The notes: generated by a model from the sequence alone, not told the origin. Positions 1-9,700 are shown, numbered from the stretch's first letter. The stretch: 64,000 nucleotides of DNA from Neptunomonas marina (GCF_004005935.1 NZ_SACQ01000001.1:339390-403389); one strand, 5' to 3'. Translations and numbers: made by a program.

Positions 1-342
1 CGTGTTGCATTGGCGCGCGAAGAGGAGAAGCTAGAAACTCACCTGCCGTTTCTGGCAACCGTAGGTTCGACGAGCCCCTATATCGGTTTGTTCGGCACCG
101 TCTGGGGGATTATGAACTCCTTCCGTGGTCTTGCGAATGTCCATCAAGCCACGCTTGCATCTGTTGCGCCGGGCATATCTGAGGCACTGATTGCAACAGC
201 GATCGGCCTGTTTGCCGCGATTCCGGCTGTTATCGCCTATAACCGTTTCTCAGCTCGCACTGAGTGGTTGATGAACAACTACGAAACGTTCGCGGATGAG
301 TTCTCTAGTATTCTGCATCGCCGTATTCACTCGCCAGGTTAG
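1..342 (+). CDS. tolQ: TolQ, C-terminal part (gene runs off the window start)
   Basis: Inner-membrane subunit of the Tol-Pal envelope machine; with TolR it forms the proton-driven motor that energises TolA during cell constriction. The reading frame is open from base 1, so only the last 113 residues are present. They contain the conserved second and third membrane segments of the MotA/TolQ/ExbB fold: a segment starting [18 protein letters not shown] and another around [17 protein letters not shown]. The stop lies five bases before tolR, consistent with one transcript. The start and first membrane segment are outside the window. Confidence 0.95.
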   Translation, partial: RVALAREEEKLETHLPFLATVGSTSPYIGLFGTVWGIMNSFRGLANVHQATLASVAPGISEALIATAIGLFAAIPAVIAYNRFSARTEWLMNNYETFADEFSSILHRRIHSPG

Positions 343-347
343 TCCAG

Positions 348-767
348 ATGATTCGTCGGCAAAAGAAGAAGCGTAAGCTCAACGCAGATATCAATGTTGT
401 TCCTTATATCGATGTCATGATGGTGCTACTGGTCATCTTTATGATCACTGCACCCATGTTAACTCAGGGCGTTGATGTTAAGTTGCCCAAAGCGTCTGCG
501 GAACCTGTTGATACTGAAAACCAAGAACCCATCGTTGTCACCGTTGATAAAGAGGGGCTGTTTTACATTGATATCGGCTCTGATGATCCTCTTGAGCCGG
601 TGGCTGAATCTGAACTTGAGCAGCGGATCCAGAAAGTGCTGGCAGGTAATCCAAAGCAGTTGCTGTTGGTGCGTGGTGACAAAGAGGTCAGTTATGACCG
701 AGTTATTCAGCTCATGTCGCTACTGAAAGGGGCTGGTGCTGAGTCTTTAGGCTTGGTAACCGAGTAG
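348..767 (+). CDS. tolR: TolR, ExbD/TolR family proton-channel subunit
   Basis: Partner of TolQ in the Tol motor. The 139-residue length is normal for the family. A basic cytoplasmic N-terminus (RRQKKKRK) leads into one membrane helix, NVVPYIDVMMVLLVIFMI, which carries the conserved proton-relay aspartate at residue 22. A periplasmic domain of about 95 residues follows and ends in the usual dimerising fold. The gene begins 5 bp after tolQ and ends 9 bp before tolA, within the tol operon. Confidence 0.96.
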   Translation: MIRRQKKKRKLNADINVVPYIDVMMVLLVIFMITAPMLTQGVDVKLPKASAEPVDTENQEPIVVTVDKEGLFYIDIGSDDPLEPVAESELEQRIQKVLAGNPKQLLLVRGDKEVSYDRVIQLMSLLKGAGAESLGLVTE

Positions 768-776
768 GGCGGCTGC

Positions 777-1799
777 GTGAGTTATTTTGTACCTATTCTG
801 CTGGCAACCTTGCTACATGGCGCGCTCGTTTTACTGCTGATTCCACACTGGTTTCAGCAAGAGGACCCGTACAAAAAGGTGCCGCGCCATATCAAAGCGG
901 AAATGATCGACCTTGATGCGATCACAAATAAGAAGGCTGAGAAGCTACAAGCTGAAGAAGCTGCTAAGCGCGAAGCTGCAGAGAAAAAGAGAGCCGAAGA
1001 GCAGCGTTTACAGGCGGAAAAGCAGCGCCAGGAGGCCGAGCGCTTAGCTGCGCAGAAAGAGGCGGAACAGCAAGCGCAACGTGAACGCGAGGCAGAGCAA
1101 AAACGCGAACAAGAAAAGGTGCGTCAGCAGCAAGAGGAGAAGCGTAAAGCTGAGGCAGAAGCTAAGCGAAAAAAAGCAGCAGAAGATAAGCGCAAGGCTG
1201 AGCTAAAGGCGAAGGCAGAGGCTGAGAAAAAGCGTAAAGCAGAAGAAGATAAACGCAAAGCCGCAGAAGCTGCAAAGCGTAAAGCCGACGCTGAAAAAAA
1301 GCGCAAGGCTGAGGAAGAGCGTAAGCGCAAACAAGCGGCTGAGAAAAAGCGCAAAGCTGAAGAGGCCAAGCGTAAGGCCGAAGCTGAAAAAGCCGCCGCC
1401 GAGAAGCAGCGCTTGGCGCAAGAAGCCGCGGCAAAAGCCGAAGCTGAGCGTAAAGCCGCAGCTAAACGCCGTGCTGAGGCTGCGGCGAAACAAGCGGCCG
1501 AGATGCGTGCATCGATTGTGGCTTATATGCAAGGGTTATTGCAGCGCAAGTGGCGTCGGCCTCCGAGTGCGCGAAAGGGTATGAAAACGGTGCTACAAGT
1601 ACACTTGTTTCCCTCCGGTGAGGTTGACAATGTTACAGTGGTCTCCAGCAGCGGCGACGCGAGCTTCGATAAGTCAGCGCGTCAGGCTGTGGTTAATGTG
1701 GGACGCTTCCCGAAGATAGCGGAAGTTGATCCGATCTTTTTTGAAAGGGAGCTGCGACGAATTAAGATTGAGTTTCGTCCAGAAGATGCAAGGTGGTAA
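777..1799 (+). CDS. tolA: TolA, Tol-Pal bridging protein
   Basis: Spans the periplasm and links the TolQR motor to TolB and Pal. It starts at GTG 777. Residues about 4-22 form the single membrane anchor. Residues about 45-240 are a very long Lys/Ala/Glu-rich helix made of repeated KRKAEAE-like units, with a matching AAG/GCT/GAG-rich DNA composition. The last 100 residues form the globular TolA domain III, with YMQGLLQRKWRRP and a C-terminal VSSSGDASFDKSARQAV stretch. Length (340 aa) is typical of non-enteric gammaproteobacteria. It overlaps the upstream alternative start of tolB. Confidence 0.95.
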   Translation: MSYFVPILLATLLHGALVLLLIPHWFQQEDPYKKVPRHIKAEMIDLDAITNKKAEKLQAEEAAKREAAEKKRAEEQRLQAEKQRQEAERLAAQKEAEQQAQREREAEQKREQEKVRQQQEEKRKAEAEAKRKKAAEDKRKAELKAKAEAEKKRKAEEDKRKAAEAAKRKADAEKKRKAEEERKRKQAAEKKRKAEEAKRKAEAEKAAAEKQRLAQEAAAKAEAERKAAAKRRAEAAAKQAAEMRASIVAYMQGLLQRKWRRPPSARKGMKTVLQVHLFPSGEVDNVTVVSSSGDASFDKSARQAVVNVGRFPKIAEVDPIFFERELRRIKIEFRPEDARW

Positions 1800-1804
1800 G
1801 AGTC

Positions 1805-3094
1805 ATGGTAAGTAGAGTTGTTTTAGGCGCTTGGCTTCTGCTGGTGGCAATCGTTGCCAGAGCTGAACTGGTTGTCGAGGTCACGCAAGGGGTTACTGAG
1901 CCGACGCCGGTTGCGGTGGTTCCTTTTGAGTGGAACGGTGGCTCGGAGATCGAAGATGTTGCGCAGATTATCTCCAATGATCTAGGGCGAAGCGGCTTTT
2001 TTAAAACCATGCCGCGGGCAAATATGCTGAGCAATCCCTACCGTCAGGATCAGGTCTTCTACCGTGATTGGCGTATTTCCGGCAACGACTACCTCGTGAT
2101 TGGGCGTTTAGAGCCTCAGCCTGACGGGCAAGTTCGTGTGACTGCTGAGCTGTTTGACGTGCTGCAAGAGCGCCGCGTCTGGGGGCAGGTTGTTAACGGA
2201 ACGCCTGCAAATATGCGTGATGTGGCGCATTATTTGGCCGATCAGATTTTTGAAGAGCTGACGGGTATCAAGGGCGCATTTTCAACGCGAATTGTTTATG
2301 TCACGGCTGACTCGCTGGGTGCTGGAAGCTTCCGCTATCGCCTACAGATGGCGGACTCTGACGGTGCGCGTCCGCGTACTATTTTAGAGTCGAAAGAGCC
2401 AATCTTGTCGCCATCGTGGTCGCGAGATGCCTCTAAGCTTGCTTATGTATCATTCGAGAGTGGTCGCCCATCCATCTATATTCAACACCTTGCAACCGGG
2501 CAGCGTCAGCGAATTCAATCATTTAAGGGGCTGAACGGTGCTCCGGCATGGTCACCTAGTGGCGATAAGCTTGCCGTTGTTTTGTCAAAAGATGGTAACC
2601 CCGAGATCTATGTATTGACGTTGGCTACTGGGCAGTTGGACCGTGTGACGCGTCACTACGGTATCGATACAGAGCCAACATGGTCGCCTGATGGCCAGTC
2701 ACTTGTCTTTACATCAGACCGCGGTGGAAGGCCGCAAATCTACTCGCTGAATTTGCAGTCGCGTGACTTAAAGCGCCTCACGTTTGAAGGTGTTTCTAAC
2801 AGCCGTGGTCGAATGACTCAAGATGGACGCTTCTTAACGATGGTTCACCAAGACAGTGAGGGTTTCCATATCGCTGTCCAAGACTTGAAAGATGGTCGCC
2901 TTGATATTTTGACCAATAGCCGCCTTGATGAGTCGCCAACGATCGCGCCGAACGGCAGTATTATCTTGTACGCGACGAAGAAAGGCGGTCGCGGCGTATT
3001 GGCGGGCGTATCATTGGACGGCAATGTACGCTTCACGATGCCAAGTAGCTCTGGCGATGTGCGAGAGCCTGCTTGGTCGCCTTACTTGCAATAG
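1805..3094 (+). CDS. tolB: TolB, periplasmic beta-propeller protein
   Basis: Soluble periplasmic component that binds Pal and TolA. ATG 1805 is preferred over an in-frame GTG at 1793 because AAGGTGG lies 8 bases ahead and the product then starts directly with a signal peptide (MVSRVVLGAWLLLVAIVARA). About 429 residues: an N-terminal alpha/beta domain (about 22-160), then WD40-like TolB blades marked by PSWSRDASKLAYVS, PAWSPSGDKLAVV, PTWSPDGQSLVFTS and a final PAWSPY. The gene is coupled to the end of tolA. Confidence 0.95.
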   Translation: MVSRVVLGAWLLLVAIVARAELVVEVTQGVTEPTPVAVVPFEWNGGSEIEDVAQIISNDLGRSGFFKTMPRANMLSNPYRQDQVFYRDWRISGNDYLVIGRLEPQPDGQVRVTAELFDVLQERRVWGQVVNGTPANMRDVAHYLADQIFEELTGIKGAFSTRIVYVTADSLGAGSFRYRLQMADSDGARPRTILESKEPILSPSWSRDASKLAYVSFESGRPSIYIQHLATGQRQRIQSFKGLNGAPAWSPSGDKLAVVLSKDGNPEIYVLTLATGQLDRVTRHYGIDTEPTWSPDGQSLVFTSDRGGRPQIYSLNLQSRDLKRLTFEGVSNSRGRMTQDGRFLTMVHQDSEGFHIAVQDLKDGRLDILTNSRLDESPTIAPNGSIILYATKKGGRGVLAGVSLDGNVRFTMPSSSGDVREPAWSPYLQ

Positions 3095-3154
3095 TGTTTA
3101 AGTAATTAATTAATATAATAATAGATATCAAAACCAAAGGATTCAGGAGTTTTT

Positions 3155-3697
3155 ATGCGCGTAACGAATACTGTAAAAGCGGTTTCTCTAGCCTGCGCTG
3201 TCGCTTGGCTAGCAGGTTGTAGCTCACCTAGCACAACGCCGGACGTAACTGATGCCACTGGTAGCGGCGCAGGAGCAGGGGCGGGCGGTGCGAACAGCAC
3301 GGGAGCTAACACTGGCGGCGGCATTTCTGGTTCGGGAATTGGTGGTTCTGTCGATGTGGCAAACCTACAGACAGTGTTCTACTTTGACTTCGATCAGTTC
3401 AGTGTCCGCAGCGATAGTCTTGCTGATCTTGAAGCACATGCGCAGTATCTGGCGACCAACCCTGCGGCTGTCGTGCGCTTGGAAGGTCACGCTGATGAGC
3501 GTGGCACGCGTGAGTACAATATGGCACTGGGTGAGCGTCGTGCGAAAGCTGTAGAGCGTTTTCTAGCGATTAACGGTGTTGATATGTCTCGCGTTGAAAC
3601 GATCAGCTATGGTGAAGAAAAGCCGGCTATGTTGGGCTCCGATGAGGGCTCCTTGGGCCAAAACCGTCGCGTTGAACTCAAATATACCTCACGCTAA
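3155..3697 (+). CDS. pal: Pal, peptidoglycan-associated outer-membrane lipoprotein
   Basis: Lipoprotein that tethers the outer membrane to peptidoglycan and to TolB/TolA. A lipobox LAGC places the lipidated cysteine at residue 22, followed by Ser-Ser rather than Asp, which fits outer-membrane sorting. A Gly/Ala/Ser linker (about 40-68) leads to a C-terminal OmpA-like domain with FYFDFDQFSV, GHADERGTREYNMALGERRA and a terminal NRRVELKY. A good Shine-Dalgarno (CAGGAG) precedes ATG 3155. A TATAAT hexamer at 3114-3119 could give an internal promoter. The stop overlaps the next start by one base. Confidence 0.96.
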   Translation: MRVTNTVKAVSLACAVAWLAGCSSPSTTPDVTDATGSGAGAGAGGANSTGANTGGGISGSGIGGSVDVANLQTVFYFDFDQFSVRSDSLADLEAHAQYLATNPAAVVRLEGHADERGTREYNMALGERRAKAVERFLAINGVDMSRVETISYGEEKPAMLGSDEGSLGQNRRVELKYTSR

Positions 3698-4551
3698 TGA
3701 AAACAATTGCAAAGAAAATCTCTTGTGTTTGCGTAGCGGTGGGCTTGCCCGCCGCGGCTGCATTTGCACAGGACGTACCTGTTATTCAGGTTAATACGGG
3801 TAACGGTAGTGCTGTTCAAGGCAGGGCTCCTTCGCAAAATAGCGAGCTTCTATGGACGATTCAGCAGCTCCAAGATGAAGTGCGCCGTTTACGAGGGCAA
3901 GTGGAGTCGCAGCAATATCAGCTGGAGCGAATGGAAGCCAAGCAAAAAACACGGTACCGCGATTTAGATCGGCGTATCAGTTTGCTTGTACAAGAACAGA
4001 TGAAACAGCAGCAGGCCGAGTTAGATACGCTTGCGCCAGCAGCGCCAACAGAATCTGATGATACTGTACAAGCACCTTTGCAAACCCCTGAGACTGAACA
4101 GCCAGCACCGGTTGCAGCAGAAGTGCCGACGCCGCCTACGTCTTCGCAGCCCCAAGCGAGCGAGGCTAACGAAGCTGCACAGATAACGGATAAACAAGCT
4201 TATCAAGATGCCTTTGCGCTAGTGCGTGAGCGTAAGTTCAACGAAGCTGCGCAGCAGTTTGAGTCGTTCTTGAGCACGTATGCTGACAGCCCGCGTCTGC
4301 CCAATGCGCACTATTGGTTAGGTGAGATCTACCTAGCGCAGGGTAAACATGCGCCATCGGAACAAGCTTTCACGCAGGTTGTTGAACAGTTCGGCGACTC
4401 TCGCAAAGCGCCCGATGCAATGTATAAACTCGGAATCCTTTACAAACAGCAGGGAAATCTAGAAAAATACACGGCCTATATGGCGAAGGTCGTAGAAATG
4501 TATCCTGATACCTCTGCTGCACGACTCGCCGAAAGTGCATTGAGTCAATAA
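3697..4551 (+). CDS. cpoB: CpoB/YbgF, Tol-associated TPR protein
   Basis: Periplasmic coordinator of outer-membrane constriction and PBP1B activity, always found next to pal. The 284-residue product has a signal peptide ending around AAAFAQ and a coiled-coil trimerisation segment (about 45-105, rich in Gln/Glu/Leu). A Pro/Ala/Thr linker (about 110-160) precedes a C-terminal TPR domain (about 165-284) beginning [24 protein letters not shown] 3697 overlaps the pal stop in a TAATG arrangement, so translation is probably coupled. Confidence 0.93.
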   Translation: MKTIAKKISCVCVAVGLPAAAAFAQDVPVIQVNTGNGSAVQGRAPSQNSELLWTIQQLQDEVRRLRGQVESQQYQLERMEAKQKTRYRDLDRRISLLVQEQMKQQQAELDTLAPAAPTESDDTVQAPLQTPETEQPAPVAAEVPTPPTSSQPQASEANEAAQITDKQAYQDAFALVRERKFNEAAQQFESFLSTYADSPRLPNAHYWLGEIYLAQGKHAPSEQAFTQVVEQFGDSRKAPDAMYKLGILYKQQGNLEKYTAYMAKVVEMYPDTSAARLAESALSQ

Positions 4552-4570
4552 TTTTAGGAAATCGTGTTAT

Positions 4571-5254
4571 ATGAATAAGCCGTCACCTAAGGCTGTCGTT
4601 TTATTATCTGGTGGCCTTGATTCGGCAACCGCCTTGGCTATTGCAAAGGACCAAGGCTTTGATTGTTATGTGTTGAGCTTTGATTACGGCCAACGCTCAC
4701 TAACTGAGCTAAATGCAGCGCGTAAAGTTGTTGAACAACTCGGTGTAAGCGAGCATAGAACTGTACGCTTACACTTGGAGGACTTCGGAGGGTCGGCACT
4801 CACCGATCACGATATCGATGTTCCTGAGCAGGAAGAAGAGGGTATTCCCGTTACCTACGTTCCGGCGCGCAACACTGTGTTTTTGTCCCTAGCGCTCGGT
4901 TGGGCTGAAGTGTTAGAAGCCAGTGCGATTTTCATCGGTGTGAATGCCGTTGACTATTCGGGTTACCCTGACTGCCGTCCTGAGTTTATTGATGCGTTCG
5001 AGAAGATGGCGAACCTTGCCACACGTGCAGGGGTTGAAGGCCAAGGCGTAGCGATTCACACGCCCCTGATGCGCTTGACGAAGTCGGATATTATCCGTGA
5101 AGGGCAGCGCCTCGGTCTTAATTACGCGGATACAGTCTCTTGTTATCAAGCTAACGATAATGGCGAAGCATGCCGTGTATGTGATAGCTGCCGATTGCGC
5201 GCTAAAGGCTTTGAAGACGCCGGCGTCCCTGATCCAACTCGCTATTTCGCCTAG
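4571..5254 (+). CDS. queC: QueC, 7-cyano-7-deazaguanine synthase
   Basis: Converts 7-carboxy-7-deazaguanine to preQ0 with ATP and ammonia in queuosine biosynthesis. 227 residues. The ATP pyrophosphatase P-loop [12 protein letters not shown] is near residue 12, followed by SFDYGQRS and [12 protein letters not shown]. The C-terminal zinc site has four cysteines, C(7-8)CxxCxxC, in [18 protein letters not shown]. The gene starts 20 bp after cpoB. The queE gene that often lies between cpoB and queC in pseudomonads is absent here. Confidence 0.96.
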   Translation: MNKPSPKAVVLLSGGLDSATALAIAKDQGFDCYVLSFDYGQRSLTELNAARKVVEQLGVSEHRTVRLHLEDFGGSALTDHDIDVPEQEEEGIPVTYVPARNTVFLSLALGWAEVLEASAIFIGVNAVDYSGYPDCRPEFIDAFEKMANLATRAGVEGQGVAIHTPLMRLTKSDIIREGQRLGLNYADTVSCYQANDNGEACRVCDSCRLRAKGFEDAGVPDPTRYFA

Positions 5255-5260
5255 CCACAA

Positions 5261-5292
5261 ATACCATGATCTCCGCTGGAGCGTCATGGTAT
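5261..5292 (+). promoter_or_regulatory. Long stem-loop overlapping a TATAAT box before nadA
   Basis: ATACCATGA (5261-5269) and TCATGGTAT (5284-5292) are perfect inverted arms; CTCC and GGAG inside extend the stem. The hairpin is followed by a pyrimidine-rich stretch, so it could end the tol-queC transcript. The right arm also overlaps a perfect TATAAT (5290-5295), a likely nadA -10 element. It may therefore be an operator or a combined terminator/promoter. Confidence 0.55.
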
Positions 5293-5329
5293 AATCTTAT
5301 CTTTCCTCGAACTACGTAAGTCCAGAGTT

Positions 5330-6385
5330 ATGTTGAGCCAGCAAGACATTAATGATCGTATCCTCGTGCAAGAACACTTTGCTAAAGAGCACCTCCCAGG
5401 CGAGATGACTCAAGAGCAGGTTGAGCAGTACAAAGCACGCATCAAACAGCTTCTCAAAGAGAAAGATGCCTGCTTGGTCGCGCACTATTACACCGATGCG
5501 ATTGTTCAAGAGATTGCGGAAGAAACAGGCGGCTGTATCTCTGACTCACTGGAGATGGCCCGGTTTGGCACAACACGCCCAGAGCAAACATTGGTGGTTG
5601 CTGGGGTTCGTTTTATGGGTGAGACCGCTAAGATTCTTAGCCCAGAAAAGCGCATCTTGATGCCGACATTAGAAGCGACCTGTTCGCTCGATATTGGCTG
5701 CCCTATCGAAGAGTTCTCTGCATTTTGTGATGCTCATCCAGATCACGAAGTCGTTGTCTATGCCAATACATCCGCCGCTGTCAAAGCGCGTGCTGATTGG
5801 GTGGTCACGTCCAGCATTGCTTTAAAGGTTGCTGAGCATCTTGAAGAGCAAGGTAAGAAAATTATCTGGGCGCCTGATAAGCATCTTGGCGGTTACGTGC
5901 AAAAGCAAACCGGTATTGAGATGCTGATGTGGGATGGTGCTTGCATCGTGCACGAGGAGTTCAAAGCCAAAGGTATCTTAGATCTCAAGAAGGTCTACCC
6001 AGATGCTGCGGTGCTGGTGCACCCTGAGTCTCCAGACTCTGTAGTCGAGATCGCTGATGCTGTAGGTTCCACAACGCAGCTTATTCAGGCAGCTAGCGAC
6101 CTACCGAATGAACAACTGATCGTGGCAACAGATCGCGGTATTTTCTACAAAATGCAGCAAGCCGCACCAGGTAAACAGTTTATCGAAGCGCCAACTGGCG
6201 GCAGTGGCGCGACGTGCCGTAGCTGTGCTCACTGCCCTTGGATGGCTATGAATGGCTTAGATAACATCATCTCAGCACTTGAAACGGGTGAAGGTGAAGT
6301 ACTGGTTGATGAAGCCCTAATCGAAGATGCTCGCCGCCCGTTGCAGCGTATGCTGGATTTTTCTGCATCGCTTGCTAAGGCTTAA
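5330..6385 (+). CDS. nadA: NadA, quinolinate synthase
   Basis: Condenses iminoaspartate with dihydroxyacetone phosphate to quinolinate, the first committed intermediate of NAD synthesis; uses a [4Fe-4S] cluster. 351 residues, typical of the long proteobacterial form. Landmarks are [44 protein letters not shown], the GACIVHEEF cysteine and the C-terminal [10 protein letters not shown]. Three of these cysteines are the expected cluster ligands. The last four bases overlap the convergent reductase gene. Confidence 0.96.
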   Translation: MLSQQDINDRILVQEHFAKEHLPGEMTQEQVEQYKARIKQLLKEKDACLVAHYYTDAIVQEIAEETGGCISDSLEMARFGTTRPEQTLVVAGVRFMGETAKILSPEKRILMPTLEATCSLDIGCPIEEFSAFCDAHPDHEVVVYANTSAAVKARADWVVTSSIALKVAEHLEEQGKKIIWAPDKHLGGYVQKQTGIEMLMWDGACIVHEEFKAKGILDLKKVYPDAAVLVHPESPDSVVEIADAVGSTTQLIQAASDLPNEQLIVATDRGIFYKMQQAAPGKQFIEAPTGGSGATCRSCAHCPWMAMNGLDNIISALETGEGEVLVDEALIEDARRPLQRMLDFSASLAKA

Positions 6386-7500
6386 TTGGGTTTAAAGCTC
6401 TTCTGCTTAGGCATGTCTTGAGTGCCTTTCTGCTCGCTGCTTGCCTGCCGCGCGACCCGAAGACTTATTGATGGGCTTTGCGCGCGCGCTTGGCAAGTTA
6501 ACACTAAGCCTGCATCGATCTCCGCTTTACTCAGCGCGTCATGATGGTTCATCGTCACGACGCCTTCTGTCACTTGTGCGATACAAGCTCCGCAGCTCCC
6601 AGAGCGGCATGAGTGGGGTATTGAAATACCATGCTGTGATAGCGCATCAAGCAGCGTTTGGTTGCCTCGGGCTGTGAGCGTCTGTTTTTGGTCAGCCGTT
6701 TCAATAATCAGGCTCACGGGTTGGTCGCTGCCAGCGCTACTCCATGTGGAGCCAAACCTTTCGATATGAATTTTATCACCGCTGACGCCAGCACTGTGTA
6801 GCGCTCGCTCGGTGGTGTTGATCATCCCATCGGGGCCACAGATAAAGTGCTCGCTAGCCGCTGCATCGGGTGTGATCCAGTTAGATATGGCCTGATGTGT
6901 GATGCGACCACGAGCGCCTTGCCATGGTGGTTGCGTCGAGAATATCTGGAACCAGCTCTTGCTATCGGGCTGGGATAACGTGTGTTTTACCTTAAAGCGC
7001 TCGCGATAGGTTCTTTCATACAGTGCGATTTCGTGTTGGAAGATGATGTCCTGCTCGCGTCGATTGCCGTATAGCAGGTAGACCTCACAGCAGGGTTGAT
7101 TTACCAACACCGTTTTAATAAGAGACCACAGAGGGGTTATGCCACTGCCTGCGGCGTAACAGAATATTTTATCGGGATCGCGCTTTAACGGTTGCCCAAA
7201 TAGGCCGCAAGGTTCACTGATGCGCAGGTATTCACCTACTTTCATATGTTTGTGAAGGTGATTGGAGACGACCCCGCCAGGGATGCGCTTAACCATAAGC
7301 TGTAGTGCTCGATCGGTAATGGGGGAGCTACTGAGTGAATAGGCTCGTTGGTATACCTCGCCCTTGATCTTTGTCTCGATAATCACGAACTGCCCGGGTT
7401 CGTAGTGAAACTCAGGATACCGAGGTGGTTTTAGCGTGATGCGTAGGCCATGTGATGTAAGCTTGTCTAACGCACTGATTTGCATATTAAAAAAACGCAT
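6382..7500 (-). CDS. PaaE/Hcr-like ferredoxin-NAD(P)H reductase with C-terminal 2Fe-2S domain
   Basis: Three-domain electron-transfer flavoprotein of 372 residues. The FAD-binding beta-barrel (about 1-105) has RAYSLSSS. The NAD(P)-binding domain (about 110-235) has [12 protein letters not shown] and [10 protein letters not shown] plant-type ferredoxin domain (about 260-345) has CRSGSCGAC plus a distal Cys in LTCQAR. This order is typical of PaaE-type oxygenase reductases and Hcr. No oxygenase or hybrid-cluster gene is nearby, so the electron acceptor is unknown. GGAGGG precedes ATG 7500. A charged tail of about 20 residues is extra. Confidence 0.8.
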   Translation of the reverse strand: MRFFNMQISALDKLTSHGLRITLKPPRYPEFHYEPGQFVIIETKIKGEVYQRAYSLSSSPITDRALQLMVKRIPGGVVSNHLHKHMKVGEYLRISEPCGLFGQPLKRDPDKIFCYAAGSGITPLWSLIKTVLVNQPCCEVYLLYGNRREQDIIFQHEIALYERTYRERFKVKHTLSQPDSKSWFQIFSTQPPWQGARGRITHQAISNWITPDAAASEHFICGPDGMINTTERALHSAGVSGDKIHIERFGSTWSSAGSDQPVSLIIETADQKQTLTARGNQTLLDALSQHGISIPHSCRSGSCGACIAQVTEGVVTMNHHDALSKAEIDAGLVLTCQARAQSPSISLRVARQASSEQKGTQDMPKQKSFKPN

Positions 7501-7660
7501 ATGACCCTCCGTAGTCGCTATTTACTCTTTGTTTAGTCCATTGCTGCAAGCTTAGTTCATATACGCAATTCTGCTCCTGCCAAGATGAGTGAATGGGGGT
7601 GTGTTTGTATGCTGAGTTACTTATACTGGCGTAAAATGCCAAGCAGAGAGGGAGTGGTAA

Positions 7661-8140
7661 ATGAAGCTACTGATCGCTGTATTGTTACTCATCGGATTGG
7701 GTCTAGCTGCTTTTAGCTGGATGGCTGTTCAGTCGCGAGGTGGTAAGGCCCCAGGTTTGCGTGAAGGGCAACTGGCACCGTGCGGAGCACAGCCCAACTG
7801 TGTGAGTAGTTATCCCGGTACACCAACAGATAAACTAATTAAACCGGTGTTTTATCCGCAAACGCTAACCCAAGATGAGGTTGAAAGCCTTCTTATCAAG
7901 GCGATCACCGATACCGGAGGGTTAATCGAGACGATGGAGGGGGGCTACATGGCTGCTATTTATCGTTCTAAGCTATTTGGATTCGTTGATGATATGGAGC
8001 TGCTGGTTGACCATGATAGCCGTGTGATACATCTGCGCTCAGCATCGCGTGTTGGTTACAGCGATTTAGGTGCAAATCGCAAACGAGCAGAGCAGTTACG
8101 CTCTGCGATTTTAAGTACAGCACAATTACAGGAGCAGTAA
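7661..8140 (+). CDS. DUF1499 family membrane-anchored protein
   Basis: 159 residues: an N-terminal hydrophobic helix or signal anchor (LLIAVLLLIGLGLAAFSWMAV), then a periplasmic DUF1499-type domain with CGAQPNCVSSYPGT, KAITDTGG, FGFVDDMELLVD and the terminal pattern IHLRSASRVGYSDLGANRKR. The family is widespread and of unknown function. GGGAG lies just upstream of ATG 7661. The next gene follows after 5 bp, so the two are probably co-transcribed. Confidence 0.8.
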   Translation: MKLLIAVLLLIGLGLAAFSWMAVQSRGGKAPGLREGQLAPCGAQPNCVSSYPGTPTDKLIKPVFYPQTLTQDEVESLLIKAITDTGGLIETMEGGYMAAIYRSKLFGFVDDMELLVDHDSRVIHLRSASRVGYSDLGANRKRAEQLRSAILSTAQLQEQ

Positions 8141-8145
8141 AGCCT

Positions 8146-8808
8146 TTGGATCATTCAAGAGTCCACACAGGTGAGCCGGTGGGCGCGACGAGTAAGCGAT
8201 CACTGTTTCTGATTATCTTTTTTGCCGCGCTATGTGGCACGCTTGTGGCATTTTTGCTGATCAAATGGGTGATGTCAGCGAATGACACCAAGCCGCTATC
8301 ACCCCAAGAGCAGCAAGTGTTGAGCGACAAGTTCCGCGTGATCGGTATTAGTTACTCTGCTAGTGCTGATGCTGGAGCTACGCTGGAGCCCGCACCCTAC
8401 ACTGAAAAGGGAGCCGTTCGCACAGTGACTTTTACTGAGCGCGAGCTCAACGGGATGATCGCCGAAAGCCCAGAGTGGGCAGGTAAGCTCTCTATCGATC
8501 TGAGTGATCACCTTGCCAGTGCCCGCTTAGCGATCCCGCTTGATCCCGATTTTCCGCTGCTCGGTGGCAAGACACTGCATGTGCATACGGGGCTAGATAT
8601 TCGTTATCAGAATGGCGCCCCTAGTGTCAAAATTGTAGGCGTGAGTCTTTGGGGAGTGCCATTACCGAATGCGTGGCTTGGCGAGCTAAAAAATAAAGAC
8701 CTCGTTCAGGAGTACCGCCATGAACAAGGCTTTTGGCATGGTTTTGCTCAAGGGGTTGAGGAGATCGCGGTACAAGAGGGTGAACTGTACGTTAAGTTGA
8801 AGCCTTAG
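8146..8808 (+). CDS. Unknown membrane-anchored protein
   Basis: I do not recognise the family. The 220-residue product has a polar N-terminus, one strong membrane helix (about 20-43, SLFLIIFFAALCGTLVAFLLI) and a soluble domain probably in the periplasm. That domain contains FTERELNGMIAESPEW, LDPDFPLLGGKTLHV and GVSLWGVPLPNAWLG. The last two resemble secreted lipid-binding-type domains of uncharacterised proteins, but this is only an impression. It starts at TTG 8146, with AGGAG about 11 bases upstream inside the end of the DUF1499 gene. Its 3' end overlaps the convergent eamA gene by 17 bp. Confidence 0.7.
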   Translation: MDHSRVHTGEPVGATSKRSLFLIIFFAALCGTLVAFLLIKWVMSANDTKPLSPQEQQVLSDKFRVIGISYSASADAGATLEPAPYTEKGAVRTVTFTERELNGMIAESPEWAGKLSIDLSDHLASARLAIPLDPDFPLLGGKTLHVHTGLDIRYQNGAPSVKIVGVSLWGVPLPNAWLGELKNKDLVQEYRHEQGFWHGFAQGVEEIAVQEGELYVKLKP

Positions 8809-9682
8809 CTCGTGTCAGCCGTGCCCCAAATACACCGATGATTAACCCTGCTAATATCAGCAGAATACCCGCGCCTTGAATGAAGTTAAGGGTCTCTCCA
8901 AGGATTATCCACGCGCTAAATAAGCCGATAACGGGCACCAAAAGCGTCAGTGGTGCCACTTGTGCTGCAGGATAACGGGTCAGCAATCCTCCCCATGCGC
9001 TGTAGCCAAACAGCGTTGCAATCGCCGCAAGGTACAAAAGGCTTCCCCATGCTTGTAGCCCGCTGTCCAGGATGCTGCTGGCGATCAGTGTTGGCCCCTC
9101 CAGCATCCATGACATGGCTAAGAAGGGGAGTGGTGGGATAAGCGCACTCCAAACAACAAGGCTAAGTAGCGGTACCGAATAGCGCTGGCTTATACGGCGG
9201 TTAATGATGTTCCCCGCGCCCCAACAAGCCGCGGCACTCAATGTTAGCGCAAGCCCTGTTACTGTCATGGCGGTATCGCCACTTTGGGAAGCAAGCAAAC
9301 CTAACCCGCAAGCGGCGATCAGCATCGATAGCAGGTGATGCGCACGCCATGCTTCGTTTAAAAATAGGCCAGCAAAGAGGATCGTAAAGAACATCTGAGC
9401 CTGCAGGACCAGTGAGGCAAGTCCGGCTGGCATACCCACGTACATAGCACTAAAAAGCAACGCGAATTGGCCAAAACTAATGGTCATCGCGTAGCTGATC
9501 AGCCAACGCAGCGGTAGCTTGGGGCGTTTTACGAAGAACACGGCGGGGAGTGCCACTAAACTAAAGCGCAGTGCGCCCAGCAATAGCGGCGGTAGCTGGT
9601 CTAAGCCCCAGCGAATAACAACAAAGTTAACGCCCCATGCAAGTACAACGAGGAGGGCGAGCCCCCAATCCTTTTGGCTCAT
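8792..9682 (-). CDS. eamA: EamA-like DMT-family metabolite exporter
   Basis: Ten-helix inner-membrane exporter, about 296 residues, made of two repeated EamA domains. The sequence is close to E. coli EamA (O-acetylserine/cysteine exporter): LALLVVLAWGVNFVVIRWGL, FGQFALLFSAMYVGMPAGLASLV (in part), SLVVWSALIPPLPF and VAPLTLLVPVIGL. ATG 9682 is preferred to GTG 9688 because AGGAG is spaced 7 bases from it. It begins 18 bp after rapA on the same strand. The substrate assignment rests on similarity alone. Confidence 0.85.
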   Translation of the reverse strand: MSQKDWGLALLVVLAWGVNFVVIRWGLDQLPPLLLGALRFSLVALPAVFFVKRPKLPLRWLISYAMTISFGQFALLFSAMYVGMPAGLASLVLQAQMFFTILFAGLFLNEAWRAHHLLSMLIAACGLGLLASQSGDTAMTVTGLALTLSAAACWGAGNIINRRISQRYSVPLLSLVVWSALIPPLPFLAMSWMLEGPTLIASSILDSGLQAWGSLLYLAAIATLFGYSAWGGLLTRYPAAQVAPLTLLVPVIGLFSAWIILGETLNFIQGAGILLILAGLIIGVFGARLTRAKAST

Positions 9683-9700
9683 GCCCACACTCCTCTGGTG

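Noticed and set aside
1124..1532. Long minus-strand frames inside tolA
   Set aside because: They are produced by the repetitive Lys/Ala/Glu codons of the TolA helix read backwards; the Ser/Leu/Phe-rich products have no family or ribosome site.
4552..4570. preQ1 riboswitch before queC
   Set aside because: Only 19 bp lie between cpoB and queC, too short for the aptamer, and no matching sequence is present.
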